From Sulfurimonas sp. (GTDB lineage: Bacteria; Campylobacterota; Campylobacteria; Campylobacterales; Sulfurimonadaceae): DNA of 64,000 nucleotides. The stretch is from positions 1-64,000 of the forward strand of contig NZ_JAQTLH010000007.1 in NCBI RefSeq assembly GCF_028714975.1, in the 5' to 3' direction. Positions 33,711 through 44,147 of this stretch are shown here, piece by piece. Numbering within the stretch: position 1 is the first letter of the stretch; every line of letters begins with the position of its first letter. Below the pieces are notes generated by a model. It saw only the letters and a program-made list of their open reading frames with translations, was not told where the DNA came from and made no database searches. Made by a program: the position numbers and the translations under genes.

Positions 33711-34253
33711 TTACATATGCTTTGACCAAGAAGCACCTCGTTCTTTAGAATAAACTTCATACGGAAGAGTAAGTATGTTATACTCTTCAGGCATCTCGTC
33801 ATTTGGAAACATTCTCCACTGTTTAGGCTGTTTTGCCGCTAGTTTCATAGATATCATTTTTCCGAGTTGGATAGCCTCTTGAAGCGTGGTGTGACCTTTA
33901 TGAATGTAAACATGAAGATGACCCTCTGTTTTTGTTTTAAAAGCGGTAAAGTTTATAAAACCCTCTTCACGAAGAAGAAGTTGAGTCTTGTGGTAAAAAC
34001 GTTCAGGATCTCTTCCGTTATAGTCGATTACTATATTTTCGACTTTGCCGAGTTTGTTGATCAGAGAGTGAGCTATGGTTATCTCACCCTTTGTGTGTTG
34101 GTTTATGACGCTTTGCGATAATGTGGAGTTTACTTTTTCAAACTTATTGTAAAATGTGCGACCCTTGAAAACTATTTTATTGACTACTTCATCTTTTTTG
34201 ATCCAGTAGTGATCTGTTAGCATTTTTATAAGTTTTAAATCCATCGCCGTCAT
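33711..34253 (-). CDS. DUF1882-family protein
   Basis: Conserved protein of 180 residues known mainly from Campylobacterota and annotated as DUF1882. No membrane segment or catalytic motif is obvious; the sequence is mixed alpha/beta with a His-rich patch ([13 protein letters not shown]). It is always found near glyA and the SPOR gene in this phylum, as here (10 bases after the glyA gene ends). The function is unknown. Confidence 0.8.
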   Translation of the reverse strand: MTAMDLKLIKMLTDHYWIKKDEVVNKIVFKGRTFYNKFEKVNSTLSQSVINQHTKGEITIAHSLINKLGKVENIVIDYNGRDPERFYHKTQLLLREEGFINFTAFKTKTEGHLHVYIHKGHTTLQEAIQLGKMISMKLAAKQPKQWRMFPNDEMPEEYNILTLPYEVYSKERGASWSKHM

Positions 34254-34262
34254 AAGTTATCC

Positions 34263-35510
34263 TTAGTATGTAGGTTGATTGTATATTACAAAATTTTGAG
34301 CTAATTCTTTTAACTCTTTTTTGATATTTGCTTGCAGCTCAGTATTGTTGATATCATCAAGAACATCAGCAATCTTATTTGCAATAAATTCAAACTCTTT
34401 CTCTTTCATTCCTCTGCTTGTAAGCGCAGGGCTTCCGATGCGGATACCTGAGGTTACAAACGGACTTCTTGTCTCACCAGGAACCGTGTTTTTGTTTACG
34501 GTAATACCCGCATTTCCAAGTGCGATATCTGCATCTTTACCTGAAAAATCACGATTTAAAAATGAGAGTAAAACTAGATGGTTGTCAGTTCCGCCGCTTA
34601 CTAAGTCATAACCTCTTTTAACCAAAACTTCTCCAAGAACTTTAGCATTAGCTTTTACTTGCTTTGCGTAATCTTTCCATTCAGGAGAGAGGTTGTATTT
34701 AAATCCGACTGCTTTTGCAGCGATTACATGAACAAGCGGTCCGCCTTGAAGAGCAGGGAAAATTGCAGAGTTCATTTTTTTAGCTATCTCTTCATCGTTT
34801 GTCATAATCATACCGCCGCGAGGACCTGCAAGAGTTTTATGTGTTGTAGTCGTTACTACATGTGCATAAGGAAACGGGCTAGGGTGCTCACCGGCTGCAA
34901 CAAGTCCGGCAACATGCGCGATGTCGGCAAATAAAATTGCTCCGACTGCGTCGGCTATTTCACGGAATTTTTTAAAGTCAATCTCTCTGGCATAAGCAGA
35001 AGCGCCGCAAACAATAATTTTTGGTTGAACCGTTTTTGCAATCTCTAAGATTTTATCATAATTCATGCGACCGTCAAGCTCAACGCCATATGTAAAACTT
35101 GAATAGTTTTGACCGGAAAAACTAGGCTTACTTCCATGTGTCAAGTGTCCGCCATGACTTAAGTCCATACCGAGAAGTTTATCACCTGCTTTTAAAAGTC
35201 CGGCATATACGGCAGCGTTTGCTTGGCTTCCTGAATGAGGCTGAACATTTGCAAAGTTACATCCAAAAAGTTTACATGCTCTGTCGATTGCTAACTGCTC
35301 AACACCGTCTGCGTACTCACAACCGCCGTAGTAACGCTTACCAGGATAACCCTCTGCATACTTGTTCGTAAATACGCTTCCCATAGCTTCCATAACAGCC
35401 GGAAGCGTAAAGTTTTCAGATGCAATCATCTCTAAATGGTCAGTTTGTCTCTCCAACTCTTTTTCGCATAAATCGAAAATTTCTTTATCGTAATCTTGTA
35501 AAAAACCCAT
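34263..35510 (-). CDS. glyA: Serine hydroxymethyltransferase
   Basis: PLP enzyme interconverting serine and glycine with tetrahydrofolate, the main source of one-carbon units. At 415 residues it is of standard length. Seen are the substrate motif [34 protein letters not shown], and the PLP lysine in [16 protein letters not shown]. It lies between lysS and DUF1882 in the order conserved in the phylum. AAAAGGA precedes the ATG. Confidence 0.97.
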   Translation of the reverse strand: MGFLQDYDKEIFDLCEKELERQTDHLEMIASENFTLPAVMEAMGSVFTNKYAEGYPGKRYYGGCEYADGVEQLAIDRACKLFGCNFANVQPHSGSQANAAVYAGLLKAGDKLLGMDLSHGGHLTHGSKPSFSGQNYSSFTYGVELDGRMNYDKILEIAKTVQPKIIVCGASAYAREIDFKKFREIADAVGAILFADIAHVAGLVAAGEHPSPFPYAHVVTTTTHKTLAGPRGGMIMTNDEEIAKKMNSAIFPALQGGPLVHVIAAKAVGFKYNLSPEWKDYAKQVKANAKVLGEVLVKRGYDLVSGGTDNHLVLLSFLNRDFSGKDADIALGNAGITVNKNTVPGETRSPFVTSGIRIGSPALTSRGMKEKEFEFIANKIADVLDDINNTELQANIKKELKELAQNFVIYNQPTY

Positions 35511-35542
35511 TTTTATATCCTTTTCTATTTAAATTAAAATGC

Positions 35543-35560
35543 CAAAGAAGAATTTCTTTG
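35543..35560 (-). terminator. Small hairpin between lysS and glyA
   Basis: Perfect 7-bp stem CAAAGAA/TTCTTTG with 4-base loop just after the lysS stop on the minus strand, followed by a weak T-rich stretch. It could trim or partly terminate the lysS transcript before glyA. Confidence 0.35.
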
Positions 35561-35561
35561 A

Positions 35562-37076
35562 CTACTCGTTCTCTTCATTCTTCTCTTCGTTATGCAATGG
35601 TTTCATAGCGGGAAATAGTAAAACATCTCTAATTGAATGTTCATTTGTAAGCAGCATTACCAATCTATCTATGCCTATGCCTTGACCTGCCGTCGGGGCC
35701 ATACCGTAGCTAAGTGCTTCAACGAAATCCAAATCCATCTCATGCGCTTCATCGTCACCGCCCTCTTTTGCTGCACCTTGAGCTTCAAATCTTTGAAGTT
35801 GATCAATCGGGTCGTTTAACTCGCTAAAAGCGTTTGCAATCTCGCGCCCTGCAATGAAAAGCTCAAAACGCTCAGTGATATCCGGATTTTTATCGCTTCT
35901 TCTTGCAAGAGGAGAGATTTCAACCGGATATTCTGTGATGAAAGTCGGATTTATAAGTTTTTCTTCAACAAACTCGTCAAATAGTTCGCCTTGAAGTTGA
36001 CCTAAGTTTAGACCATTTTTAACTTGAATATTACGGCTTTTTAAAAACTCTACTATCTTATCTTTGTCATTTACTATCTCTTGCGGAACTCCGCCGATAG
36101 TGTATAGCGACTCTATTAGAGGTACTTCGCTAAAGCGGCTAAAATCAACTTCCATATCTCCGTAAGGAAGCTGTGTAGGCAGATTTAAGTGATCAAAGAG
36201 GTATCTAAAATACTCTTTTGTAATCTCAATCAAATCTTTGTATGTTTTGTATGCCCAGTAGAACTCTATAGAGGTAAACTCAGGGTTGTGAGTAGCGTCC
36301 ATACCCTCATTTCTAAAGTTACGGTTTATCTCAAAAACAGCTTCAAATCCGCCGACAATAAGTCTTTTTAGATATAGTTCAGGAGCGATTCTTAAGTATC
36401 TGTCGATGCCGAGCGCGTTGTGATGAGTTATAAACGGCTTAGCGTTTGCACCGCCGGCAATAGGATGCATCATAGGAGTTTCAACTTCTAAAAAGCCCTT
36501 GTCTTCAAAGAAGCGGCGAGTTAGAGAGATGACTTTTGAACGAATTTTGAATGTTTTACGGACATCTGCGTTCATTATAAGATCGAGATATCTTTTTCTG
36601 TATCTAGTCTCTTTATCGGTAATACCGTGAAATTTTTCAGGCAGCGGTGATATAGCTTTTGTTAAGAGTTTTAGTTCATCCGCATGCAGAGATAACTCTC
36701 CTTGACCTGTTACAAAAGGGTAACCGCTCACTTCTACTATATCGCCGACTTCTATATTTTTCTTAAAAGTCTCATTATAAAAATTTTCAGGAAGGTTATC
36801 TCTTGCTACATAGACTTGAAGAACTCCACTCTCATCTTCGATTTGGATAAAGCTGGCTTTTCCCATAATTCTAAATAGTTTTATTCGACCGCTTAAAGTA
36901 TAGTGGCGATTTTCGTCTCTTTTGTTCTCTTTGTTAATAATGTCAGAATTTACATTTAAAAATTTTTCAATCGTCGTATTTCTTTTAGAGTCGTTAGAGT
37001 ATGGATTGATTCCATCACGTCTTAGAAGTTCTGCTTTTTCAATTCTTTGTTGTATAAATTTATTATCAAAAACCAA
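35562..37076 (-). CDS. lysS: Lysyl-tRNA synthetase (class II)
   Basis: Charges tRNA(Lys). An N-terminal OB-fold anticodon-binding domain ([23 protein letters not shown]) precedes the class II core, with motif 2 [20 protein letters not shown] and motif 3 [15 protein letters not shown] longer frame opens at 37103 but overlaps fur and lacks a ribosome-binding site. The TTG at 37076 has AAGGA seven bases before it and gives 505 codons, normal for the family, so it is the chosen start. It follows fur by 11 bases. Confidence 0.95.
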   Translation of the reverse strand: MVFDNKFIQQRIEKAELLRRDGINPYSNDSKRNTTIEKFLNVNSDIINKENKRDENRHYTLSGRIKLFRIMGKASFIQIEDESGVLQVYVARDNLPENFYNETFKKNIEVGDIVEVSGYPFVTGQGELSLHADELKLLTKAISPLPEKFHGITDKETRYRKRYLDLIMNADVRKTFKIRSKVISLTRRFFEDKGFLEVETPMMHPIAGGANAKPFITHHNALGIDRYLRIAPELYLKRLIVGGFEAVFEINRNFRNEGMDATHNPEFTSIEFYWAYKTYKDLIEITKEYFRYLFDHLNLPTQLPYGDMEVDFSRFSEVPLIESLYTIGGVPQEIVNDKDKIVEFLKSRNIQVKNGLNLGQLQGELFDEFVEEKLINPTFITEYPVEISPLARRSDKNPDITERFELFIAGREIANAFSELNDPIDQLQRFEAQGAAKEGGDDEAHEMDLDFVEALSYGMAPTAGQGIGIDRLVMLLTNEHSIRDVLLFPAMKPLHNEEKNEENE

Positions 37077-37087
37077 TAGTTTTTCCT

Positions 37088-37564
37088 TTATTTTTTTTGG
37101 CAATTCTTACAAATTCCGTAAATTTGCATAGAGTGGTCTTGCATATCAAAACCTAGCTCATCGGCAATTTTATGCTGTCTCTCTTCTATCTGTTCGTCAA
37201 CAAACTCCGTGATACTCCCGCATACCGTGCAGATAAAGTGATCATGGTGATGTTTGGCACCGAGTTCATACTTCTTTCCTTGCGCGCCGAAAGAGAGCGA
37301 TGTAACCATATCCGACTCTTCTAAGAGAGATAGAGTTCTATATACCGTTGCAATTCCTGTTTTTAAGTCGGGAAACTTCTCTTGTATAAGATTGTGAAGC
37401 GATTCCGGCGTTAAATGTTCGTCAGAGTTGTACAAAGTTTCGAGTATCACTTCTCTTTGAATTGTAAACTTTAGGTTGTTTTTTTTAAGCAGCTCTTTAA
37501 AGTTATTAAGTAATTGTTTGTATGCAACTGTTTTATCATTAAAATCGGTTGTAATTTCAGACAT
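37088..37564 (-). CDS. fur: Fur-family transcriptional regulator
   Basis: Metal-responsive repressor of 158 residues. The N-terminal winged helix ([33 protein letters not shown]) is followed by the metal-binding and dimerisation domain with [12 protein letters not shown] and the C-terminal IYGICKNC, giving two CxxC zinc sites. Position upstream of lysS-glyA matches fur of Campylobacter jejuni, so iron-sensing Fur is preferred over PerR or Zur. It is separated from cvpA by one base. Confidence 0.9.
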   Translation of the reverse strand: MSEITTDFNDKTVAYKQLLNNFKELLKKNNLKFTIQREVILETLYNSDEHLTPESLHNLIQEKFPDLKTGIATVYRTLSLLEESDMVTSLSFGAQGKKYELGAKHHHDHFICTVCGSITEFVDEQIEERQHKIADELGFDMQDHSMQIYGICKNCQKK

Positions 37565-37565
37565 A

Positions 37566-38216
37566 TTATTTACTCTCTTTATTAGGTGTATTTTGCTCTA
37601 CATTTTCATTTAATATTTTCTTTGTCTCTTCTAAAGTTTTTAGTGTTGAGTTTTGCAGAGTTTCACTGATGCTCTCTTGCATCATCTCCGTACCTTTATT
37701 TATAGTTTTATTAAGGTCTTGGGAAATTTCAATGGTATCAAGTTTCATAATAACGCTTCCGATTTTAACCAGCATAGGAAACACGATGCTGTTTTTCATC
37801 ATTTGGTCGATATTTGTTTTTACGGCTTTAATATTATAAGCTGCATATGCAATAACCGAGGCAATAAGAAAAAATTTACTTGCACTAAAGATAAAACCTA
37901 AAGTTTTATCAAAAACACCGAGCCCGCTTACAGAGCTGAGTTTTTTAAATAGTGCTCCCACTCCGACCATAAAGAGCCAAAAAAGTGCAAGGGTAATTAA
38001 AAAGCCGGTAAAGCTAACGGCTGCACTGCTTTGAAGTTTAAAAATAGAGTCGCTTACCAGTTTACCTACATTTTCACCTACTCTAGAAGCTATAAAAATA
38101 CCGCCGATAATGCCTAAAAGACCAAACAACTCTTTGAAAAAGCCGTTTATGACCCCTTTAAGTCCTAAAAAAAGAATAATAATAGAAACTACGATATCAA
38201 AATAACTAAACGCCAT
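37566..38216 (-). CDS. CvpA-family membrane protein
   Basis: Inner-membrane protein of 216 residues with four hydrophobic segments (for example FDIVVSIIILFLGLKGVINGFF at the N-terminus, LFGLLGIIGGIFIASRVG and FTGFLITLALFWLFMVGVGALF). A C-terminal hydrophilic tail follows. It matches the colicin V production protein family, associated with envelope maintenance. The start ATG overlaps the stop of the upstream GGDEF gene (TAATG), and fur follows, the same order as in Campylobacter. Confidence 0.88.
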   Translation of the reverse strand: MAFSYFDIVVSIIILFLGLKGVINGFFKELFGLLGIIGGIFIASRVGENVGKLVSDSIFKLQSSAAVSFTGFLITLALFWLFMVGVGALFKKLSSVSGLGVFDKTLGFIFSASKFFLIASVIAYAAYNIKAVKTNIDQMMKNSIVFPMLVKIGSVIMKLDTIEISQDLNKTINKGTEMMQESISETLQNSTLKTLEETKKILNENVEQNTPNKESK

Positions 38217-39130
38217 TATTTAATAACCTTAGAAACCATGTTTTTGCCGTTGTGTTTAGAAGCATAAAGAGCTTTATCCGCTCTTGAGAGGAGTGTGTCA
38301 GGCGTATCGTTTTCAATAAATTTCGTCATACCGATACTTGCGGTTACGGATATATTTTCACCCATATAAACCAGTTTATTTGAGCAAATCAGCTTTAAAA
38401 TTCTATTCGCAATAGCTTCACTGTCTTCATCATTGTTGCGATTTAGTATGACCGTAAACTCTTCACCGCCGAATCTAAAGATTTTATCTCCGTCTCTGAG
38501 TGTTTTTCTGAGGATATTTGAAATAAAAATCAAAATTTTATCACCGGCTATATGCCCATAAGTATCATTAATAATTTTAAAATTATCTATATCGAGCATT
38601 AACACATGCAGAGTATACGGTATGTTTTTATTTGAACATACGCCGTTAAGATAAGAGATTAGAGCTCTTCTGTTAAAAACTTTTGTAAGCGGATCTAAAT
38701 TTGTAGTTTCTTCTAATGTTCTAACTTTTTCCGAGAGTTCCGAAATGATTTGATTTGCTTTTTTTACTTCGTCGGTCATATGAGTTTGAATCTCGCTAAA
38801 TTTACTCGTTAAAGTTTCCAAATCAATTTGTTTGTTATTGCATTTTTGCAGTGTTTGTTCGTTGAGCTGTGTAAGCTCTCCAAATTTTTGATTGGTATTT
38901 TTATAAGAGCTTAAACTTTGACTTACAAGTTCTTTGTATGAATTACCAAAAGCTGCTTTTGCATGTTCTATGGAGTCGATATCTTTATCATTTATGTTTG
39001 AAACGATATCAATAGCATCTTTTAGATAGTTGACAACTTGCCCTTTTGTCGCATTTTCATCTGCATCAATGCGCTCAAGGAGGTTTTCGTAAATCTCTTC
39101 TATAAGTGCTTTTAAATCGTTTTTTTGCAT
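38216..39130 (-). CDS. GGDEF-domain diguanylate cyclase
   Basis: Protein of 304 residues. The N-terminal 140 residues are helical with coiled-coil character; the GGDEF domain starts at DPLTKVFNRRAL (about residue 146) and has GGEEF at 221-225. RDGD at 212-215 is an RxxD inhibitory site five residues before it, so a regulated, active cyclase is expected. Overall layout resembles the protein at 2352-3179, which lacks the inhibitory site. It leads the operon GGDEF-cvpA-fur by overlap with cvpA. Confidence 0.92.
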   Translation of the reverse strand: MQKNDLKALIEEIYENLLERIDADENATKGQVVNYLKDAIDIVSNINDKDIDSIEHAKAAFGNSYKELVSQSLSSYKNTNQKFGELTQLNEQTLQKCNNKQIDLETLTSKFSEIQTHMTDEVKKANQIISELSEKVRTLEETTNLDPLTKVFNRRALISYLNGVCSNKNIPYTLHVLMLDIDNFKIINDTYGHIAGDKILIFISNILRKTLRDGDKIFRFGGEEFTVILNRNNDEDSEAIANRILKLICSNKLVYMGENISVTASIGMTKFIENDTPDTLLSRADKALYASKHNGKNMVSKVIK

Positions 39131-39169
39131 AATATATAATCCATAAAAAAATATTTTGCATTATACATT

Positions 39170-39175
39170 TTTAAG
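39170..39175 (-). promoter_or_regulatory. -10 box for GGDEF-cvpA-fur operon
   Basis: TATAAT on the minus strand, 39 bases before the GGDEF ATG. Confidence 0.55.
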
Positions 39176-39259
39176 CATAAAAAATAGCTTTTATACTTTT
39201 TTATCAAGTTTAAATTTATGGTATCTATATGAATCAGTCCTATTTTAGGTACCGTAATG

Positions 39260-39265
39260 TATAAT
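39260..39265 (+). promoter_or_regulatory. -10 box for DAHP synthase gene
   Basis: TATAAT on the plus strand 33 bases before the ATG at 39299; AAAAGG precedes the start. The intervening 168-base divergent gap otherwise shows only AT-rich sequence. Confidence 0.6.
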
Positions 39266-39298
39266 CACAAAAAATAGATAATTTAAAAAGGTTTTATT

Positions 39299-40648
39299 AT
39301 GAGTATTTGGAGTCCGTCAAGTTGGAGAGAAAAGCCTATTGTGCAACAACCGACTTATCCAAACGAAAATGAATTAAACAGAGTTTTGGCTGAGTTAAGA
39401 AATTATCCGCCGCTTGTTTTTGCAGGTGAAGCGCGTTCGCTGAAGAGTCAACTGGCTAATGTTGTAGAAGGTAAAGCATTTTTGCTTCAAGGCGGAGATT
39501 GTGCCGAGAGTTTTAGCGAGTTTCATGCTCATAATATTCGCGACACTTTTAAAGCGGTTCTTCAGATGGCGGTAGTCATGACATACGCAGGCGGGCTTCC
39601 GGTCGTAAAAGTAGGTCGTTTAGGCGGTCAATTCGCAAAACCTCGCTCAAGCAATACCGAAACAATTGACGGCGTAACGCTTGATGCGTATCGCGGCGAT
39701 ATAATCAACGGTGTTGATTTTACTTCAGAGGCGCGCATACCAGATCCGCAAAGAATGATAAAAGCTTACAACCAATCGGCTGCGACGCTAAATCTACTTC
39801 GTGCATTTGCATCGGGCGGTTTGGCTGATTTACATGAAGTTCATAAGTGGAATTTAGATTTTACACATCAGAGCGAGATAAGTAAAAAATATGAAGATTT
39901 GGCAGAAGAAATCGGTAAATCTCTAAAGTTTATGGAAGCGTGTGGAATTACATCCAAAACACATAGAACTCTGCGTGAAACTGATTTTTACACCTCTCAC
40001 GAAGCTCTTTTGCTCCCTTATGAAGAGGCATTTACAAGAAAAGATTCTCTAACGGGAGAGTGGTACGATACTTCTGCGCATATGTTATGGATAGGGGACA
40101 GAACTCGCCAGCTTGAGGGTGCACATGTCGAGTATATGAGAGGTATTAAAAACCCTATCGGGTTAAAAGCGGGTCCGTCAATGGATCCTGAAGATTTGGT
40201 AAGACTTTGCGATATTTTAAATCCTAATAATGAAGCGGGTCGTCTGAATGTTATTGTAAGAATGGGTGCTGATAAAGTAGCTGATGGTATGCCGAAGCTT
40301 ATCCACGCAATCGAGAGAGAAGGTAAAAAAGTTCTCTGGAGCTGTGACCCGATGCACGGAAACACCATCAAATCATCAAACAACTTTAAAACTCGTCCTG
40401 TGGATTCTATCCTTAGAGAGATGAAGCAGTTTTTCCAAGTGCATAAAGCCGAGGGTACATTTGCAGGCGGTGTTCATTTGGAGATGACGGGTAAAAATGT
40501 AACCGAGTGTATAGGCGGTTCATTTGTCGTAACCGAAGAGGATTTAAGTTCTCGTTACCATACTCATTGTGACCCTCGCTTAAACGCAGACCAAGCATTA
40601 GAGTTGGCGTTTTTGATAGCGGACACTCTAAAAGAAGCTCAAAAGTAA
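39299..40648 (+). CDS. aroF: 3-deoxy-7-phosphoheptulonate synthase, class II
   Basis: First step of the shikimate pathway: phosphoenolpyruvate + erythrose 4-phosphate to DAHP. This is the class II (plant/actinobacterial-like) enzyme typical of Campylobacterota, 449 residues. Motifs are [62 protein letters not shown] and [18 protein letters not shown]. The gene is monocistronic, with a strong terminator directly after the stop. It supplies the pathway to which aroE and trpE on the other strand belong. Confidence 0.97.
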   Translation: MSIWSPSSWREKPIVQQPTYPNENELNRVLAELRNYPPLVFAGEARSLKSQLANVVEGKAFLLQGGDCAESFSEFHAHNIRDTFKAVLQMAVVMTYAGGLPVVKVGRLGGQFAKPRSSNTETIDGVTLDAYRGDIINGVDFTSEARIPDPQRMIKAYNQSAATLNLLRAFASGGLADLHEVHKWNLDFTHQSEISKKYEDLAEEIGKSLKFMEACGITSKTHRTLRETDFYTSHEALLLPYEEAFTRKDSLTGEWYDTSAHMLWIGDRTRQLEGAHVEYMRGIKNPIGLKAGPSMDPEDLVRLCDILNPNNEAGRLNVIVRMGADKVADGMPKLIHAIEREGKKVLWSCDPMHGNTIKSSNNFKTRPVDSILREMKQFFQVHKAEGTFAGGVHLEMTGKNVTECIGGSFVVTEEDLSSRYHTHCDPRLNADQALELAFLIADTLKEAQK

Positions 40649-40670
40649 ATAACGCATTTATGCGTTATTT
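40647..40670. terminator. Bidirectional terminator between DAHP synthase and ABC-F genes
   Basis: Perfect 10-bp stem (AAATAACGCA) with a 4-base loop. It overlaps both the DAHP synthase stop codon and the stop codon of the convergent ABC-F gene. T-rich on both sides. Confidence 0.85.
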
Positions 40671-42602
40671 ATTTATCTCTTCCTCTTTTAACTGAATAGT
40701 CAGTAACTCTTCAACTTTTTGTTCATATAGCTTTTCAAGCTCTTCCAGCTCGCGTGCAAGTTGCATTATGCCTATCTTCTCGTAGCATGCGGGATTTGCC
40801 AAACAGCTGTTTTTTTCTTCTAGTTTTGCTTCAAGCTCTTCTATCTCAAGAGGCAGTTTTTCCAGTGCGATCTTCTCTTTAAAAGTAAGTTTTAACTCTT
40901 TTGGTTTGCTCTCTTTTATTTTCGGCTCTGCTTTTTGACTCTCTTTCTCCATATCGCTAAGCTCTTTTAACTCTTTTTCAAGTTCCAAATACTCGGAGTA
41001 GTTCTGGTAACTCTCTTCAATATGCTTATCTTCTTTAAAAATAAAGAGTTTTTTTGCAATCTTATCTACGAAATATCTATCGTGGCTTACTATGATTACC
41101 GCTCCGCTAAAGTTGGTTAACTGCTCTTCTAAAATGTTTATGGTCGGGATATCCAAATCGTTTGTCGGCTCATCGAGTATGAGAATATCGACATTTTTTG
41201 TAAAGAGCAGGGCTAATGCGATACGGTTTTTTTCACCGCCGCTGAGGATGCCTATCTTTTTATCTAAAAACTCTCTTGGAAAAAGAAAGTTTTTTAAGTA
41301 ACCGTAAACATGCATATCGCGACCGCGAACACTTACACGATCCCCTCCGTGAGGGCAAAAAGTCTCTATAAGATTTTTATCGTCATCAAGCATTTCGCGA
41401 TGCTGATCAAAGTAGCCTATTTTGAACTCACCTCTTTTTATGGTTCCGCTTGTCGGTTGTATGCGTCCTAAAAGAGCTTTAAGCAGGGTTGATTTGCCGC
41501 TTCCGTTTGGACCTACTATGGCTATTACATCTTTTTGAAGGATTCTGGTAGTGAAATTTTTTAAAAGTTCTTTGTCTCCGAGTGTTAAACCCAAATTTTC
41601 CACTTCAAAGAGCATTTTTTGTTTGTTTACACTTTTGTCACGATTGAAGTGTTTAGCTTCACGTTCTAGCTCCAGTGTCATTTTTTTAATTTTAGATGGG
41701 TTTGTTTTTGCATCTTCTCTAAGAGACATAAGTCGCTCTTTGCGACCTTCGTTTCTTTTTAGTCTTGCTTTTACGCCTCTTGAAAACCACTCATTTTCTC
41801 TCTTTAGAATTGTCAGCAGAGTTTCATGCTGTTTCTCTAAAGTTCGCATATACTCCTCTTTTTGAGTCAAGTAACTGCTATAACCGCCGCTATACTCCCT
41901 AATAGAACAATCTTCAACTTCAACGCATTTTGTAGCTACTCTATCTATAAAATATCTATCGTGTGAGATAAAAACCAGTGTAAATTTTTCTTTTAAAAGC
42001 AACTCTTCTAAAAACTCAACCATATATACATCAAGGTGATTTGTAGGCTCGTCAAGCAGTAAAATATCGGGTTTTTGAAGCAGCAGCGAGGCAAGTGCAA
42101 CTCTTCTTTGTTCTCCGCCGCTAAGCATAATTACCGGTTTGTCTTCATACTGCACAAGATCAAAATGTTGGATAATTCTCTCAATTTTATCATCTAAATT
42201 CCAAGCGTTGTGATGCTCAATATAGCGAGACAGTCTCTCATGTTCGTCGATGAGAAGCTTGTTGTCAAAATCATCGGCGAGCAGCAATGAGAGTTCATCG
42301 TATCTTTTTTTTGCACGGTTAAGTTCATCCAAGCCTGCTTCAACAGCTTCTCTTACCGTATCGCCCTCTTTAAACTCAGGTTTTTGGGATAGCATTTTTA
42401 CTTCTAAATTTTGTCTGCATATCCTCTCACCGCCGTCTTGCTCAAGCGTTCCGTTTACAATCTTCATCAGAGTAGATTTTCCGCTGCCGTTTTTACCGAT
42501 GATAACGATTCTCTCGCCTTCGTCTACATGAAAATTTACATCGATTAAAATCTTTTGAGCTTCATAATGTTTTGATATATTTAGTAAGTCTATTAGTGCC
42601 AT
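40665..42602 (-). CDS. uup: ABC-F family ATPase (Uup-like)
   Basis: Soluble tandem ABC ATPase of 645 residues without membrane segments, of the ABC-F class that acts on ribosomes or DNA-related processes. NBD1 has IGKNGSGKST, LSGGEQRR and LLLDEPTNHLDV. The linker contains charged helices, and NBD2 has VGPNGSGKST, LSGGEKNR and LILDEPTNDLDI. The C-terminal 110 residues form a Lys/Glu-rich coiled coil as in Uup. Uup is therefore the best subgroup fit, but the exact ABC-F paralogue is not proven. -10 box at 42636-42641 on the minus strand. Confidence 0.9.
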   Translation of the reverse strand: MALIDLLNISKHYEAQKILIDVNFHVDEGERIVIIGKNGSGKSTLMKIVNGTLEQDGGERICRQNLEVKMLSQKPEFKEGDTVREAVEAGLDELNRAKKRYDELSLLLADDFDNKLLIDEHERLSRYIEHHNAWNLDDKIERIIQHFDLVQYEDKPVIMLSGGEQRRVALASLLLQKPDILLLDEPTNHLDVYMVEFLEELLLKEKFTLVFISHDRYFIDRVATKCVEVEDCSIREYSGGYSSYLTQKEEYMRTLEKQHETLLTILKRENEWFSRGVKARLKRNEGRKERLMSLREDAKTNPSKIKKMTLELEREAKHFNRDKSVNKQKMLFEVENLGLTLGDKELLKNFTTRILQKDVIAIVGPNGSGKSTLLKALLGRIQPTSGTIKRGEFKIGYFDQHREMLDDDKNLIETFCPHGGDRVSVRGRDMHVYGYLKNFLFPREFLDKKIGILSGGEKNRIALALLFTKNVDILILDEPTNDLDIPTINILEEQLTNFSGAVIIVSHDRYFVDKIAKKLFIFKEDKHIEESYQNYSEYLELEKELKELSDMEKESQKAEPKIKESKPKELKLTFKEKIALEKLPLEIEELEAKLEEKNSCLANPACYEKIGIMQLARELEELEKLYEQKVEELLTIQLKEEEINK

Positions 42603-42635
42603 AAAGTGTTTTGTCTTTCTTGTTTATTATGTTGA

Positions 42636-42641
42636 ATTATA
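42636..42641 (-). promoter_or_regulatory. -10 box for ABC-F gene
   Basis: TATAAT on the minus strand, 33 bases before the ABC-F ATG. Confidence 0.5.
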
Positions 42642-42670
42642 GTATAAGTTTCATAATAGTTAAATTTGAA

Positions 42671-42676
42671 TATAAT
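42671..42676 (+). promoter_or_regulatory. -10 box for beta-CASP gene
   Basis: TATAAT on the plus strand, 27 bases before the preferred ATG at 42704, which supports that start over 42611. Confidence 0.6.
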
Positions 42677-42703
42677 CAAGCAGTTTTTATCAAGGATTTA
42701 ATA

Positions 42704-44101
42704 ATGGTAACTGTAACATCATACGGAGCGGCGCAAACTGTAACGGGTTCGTGTCACTTGCTCAAGATAGGCTCTATACGAATATTGATTGATTGCGGTA
42801 TGTTTCAAGGCAATGGCGGTGATGAAAAAAATTATAAGCCTTTTGAGTTTATCCCATCAAAAATAGACTACCTTATCTTGACTCACGCGCATCTTGACCA
42901 TATCGGAAGAGTACCAAAGCTGGTAAAAGACGGATTTCACGGTACTATAATTTCTACGGAGGCAACTTGCGAGATAGCAAAAATAATGCTTCTTGACAGC
43001 GCTTCTATACTCCAAGAAGAGTATAAAACGATAAGAAAAAAAGCTCGAAGACGCGGTGAAGAGGATAGTATATTTGAGCCTCTATATAGCAAAGAAGATG
43101 TAAAAGAGGTTTTTGCTAAAAAATGGTGCACGCTTGAGTATTTTGAAGAGCATAAGCTAAAACAGCATATAAGGGTGTCTTTGGGCAATGCAGGACATAT
43201 CATGGGTAGTGCTTTTGTTATGATTGATTATCAAGAGGAGAATCAACATAAGCGAATTGTATTTTCAGGTGATATAGGCTCCCCACAGAGGATGATAATA
43301 GACAGCCGCGACAATATCGGCGAAGCGGATTCACTCTTTATCGAGTCAACATACGGAGATCGTAATCACAAACCGTTAGAGCAAAGCATAGAGGAGTTTA
43401 AAGAGGCGGTTGTCTCAACGCTTAAACATAACGGCAGTGTTCTAATCCCTTCTTTTGCGTTAGAGAGAACACAGGAGATACTGTGGCTGCTTCACGGGAT
43501 GCATGACAACGGAGAACTGCCTAAGTGCCGTATCTTTCTCGATAGTCCGCTTGCTATAAAAGCGACAAAACTCTACAATCGTTACCCGATTCATCTGAGT
43601 GACGAGGTTGAATATTCAACCGGAAGCGGAAAAGATCCGTTTTCATTTGCATGGCTTGAACCGACTACTACAAGAGAACAATCAGTAGCAATAAATAGAG
43701 TAAAAGAGAAGTGTATAATAATTGCAGGCAGCGGTATGTGTAACGGCGGTCGTATAATGCACCACTTAAAACATAGACTTTGGAATCCAAAAAATGCAGT
43801 CGTCTTTGTCGGATATCAGGTTAAAGAAACATTAGGACGAAGCATAGTTGACGGTGAAAAACTAATCAAAATTTACGGTGAAGATATCGCCGTAAAAGCT
43901 AAAGTTTATACTATTAACGGCTTTTCGGCTCATGCGGATCAGAGTGAGTTGATTGAGTGGATAAGACCGATTGAGGGTATAAAAAATCTTTGTTTGATTC
44001 ACGGTGAAGTCGATAAAATGGAAGTATTTGCCGATGTCATTAAAAGAGAATTGGGACATGATAGCTGCATTATGGTTCACGGCGTTCCTATGAAGCTCTA
44101 A
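42704..44101 (+). CDS. Metallo-beta-lactamase / beta-CASP RNA-processing nuclease-like protein
   Basis: Cytoplasmic MBL-fold hydrolase of 465 residues with the beta-CASP insert, the CPSF73/RNase-J-like superfamily. Metal site motifs are LTHAHLDHIGR, GNAGHIMGSAFV, FSGDIG and GFSAHADQSEL; the beta-CASP segment includes FIESTYGDR and IAGSGMCNGGRIMHHL. An earlier ATG at 42611 would add 31 hydrophobic residues but lies upstream of the -10 box. The ATG at 42704 has AAGGA and is chosen. The target RNA is unknown; RNase J itself is a different, longer protein. Confidence 0.9.
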   Translation: MVTVTSYGAAQTVTGSCHLLKIGSIRILIDCGMFQGNGGDEKNYKPFEFIPSKIDYLILTHAHLDHIGRVPKLVKDGFHGTIISTEATCEIAKIMLLDSASILQEEYKTIRKKARRRGEEDSIFEPLYSKEDVKEVFAKKWCTLEYFEEHKLKQHIRVSLGNAGHIMGSAFVMIDYQEENQHKRIVFSGDIGSPQRMIIDSRDNIGEADSLFIESTYGDRNHKPLEQSIEEFKEAVVSTLKHNGSVLIPSFALERTQEILWLLHGMHDNGELPKCRIFLDSPLAIKATKLYNRYPIHLSDEVEYSTGSGKDPFSFAWLEPTTTREQSVAINRVKEKCIIIAGSGMCNGGRIMHHLKHRLWNPKNAVVFVGYQVKETLGRSIVDGEKLIKIYGEDIAVKAKVYTINGFSAHADQSELIEWIRPIEGIKNLCLIHGEVDKMEVFADVIKRELGHDSCIMVHGVPMKL

Positions 44102-44147
44102 TGAGTTTCATAATACAATCTTAAGGGAGGCTCTAATGAGCCTCATA
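44092..44147. repeat. Two copies of a 21-base hairpin at the ends of convergent genes
   Basis: Copy 1 (44092-44112) and copy 2 (44127-44147) agree at 18 of 21 positions. Each folds as a 6-bp stem around the loop CTAATG: GAAGCT/AGTTTC and GAGGCT/AGCCTC. The changes keep or improve pairing (A-T to G-C, and G-T to G-C). Copy 1 contains the stop of the beta-CASP gene, copy 2 the stop of the convergent 102-residue gene. Confidence 0.7.

Noticed and set aside
42611-42703. N-terminal hydrophobic extension of the beta-CASP protein
   Set aside because: The -10 box at 42671-42676 lies inside it and the ATG at 42704 has the Shine-Dalgarno, so the extension is probably not translated.
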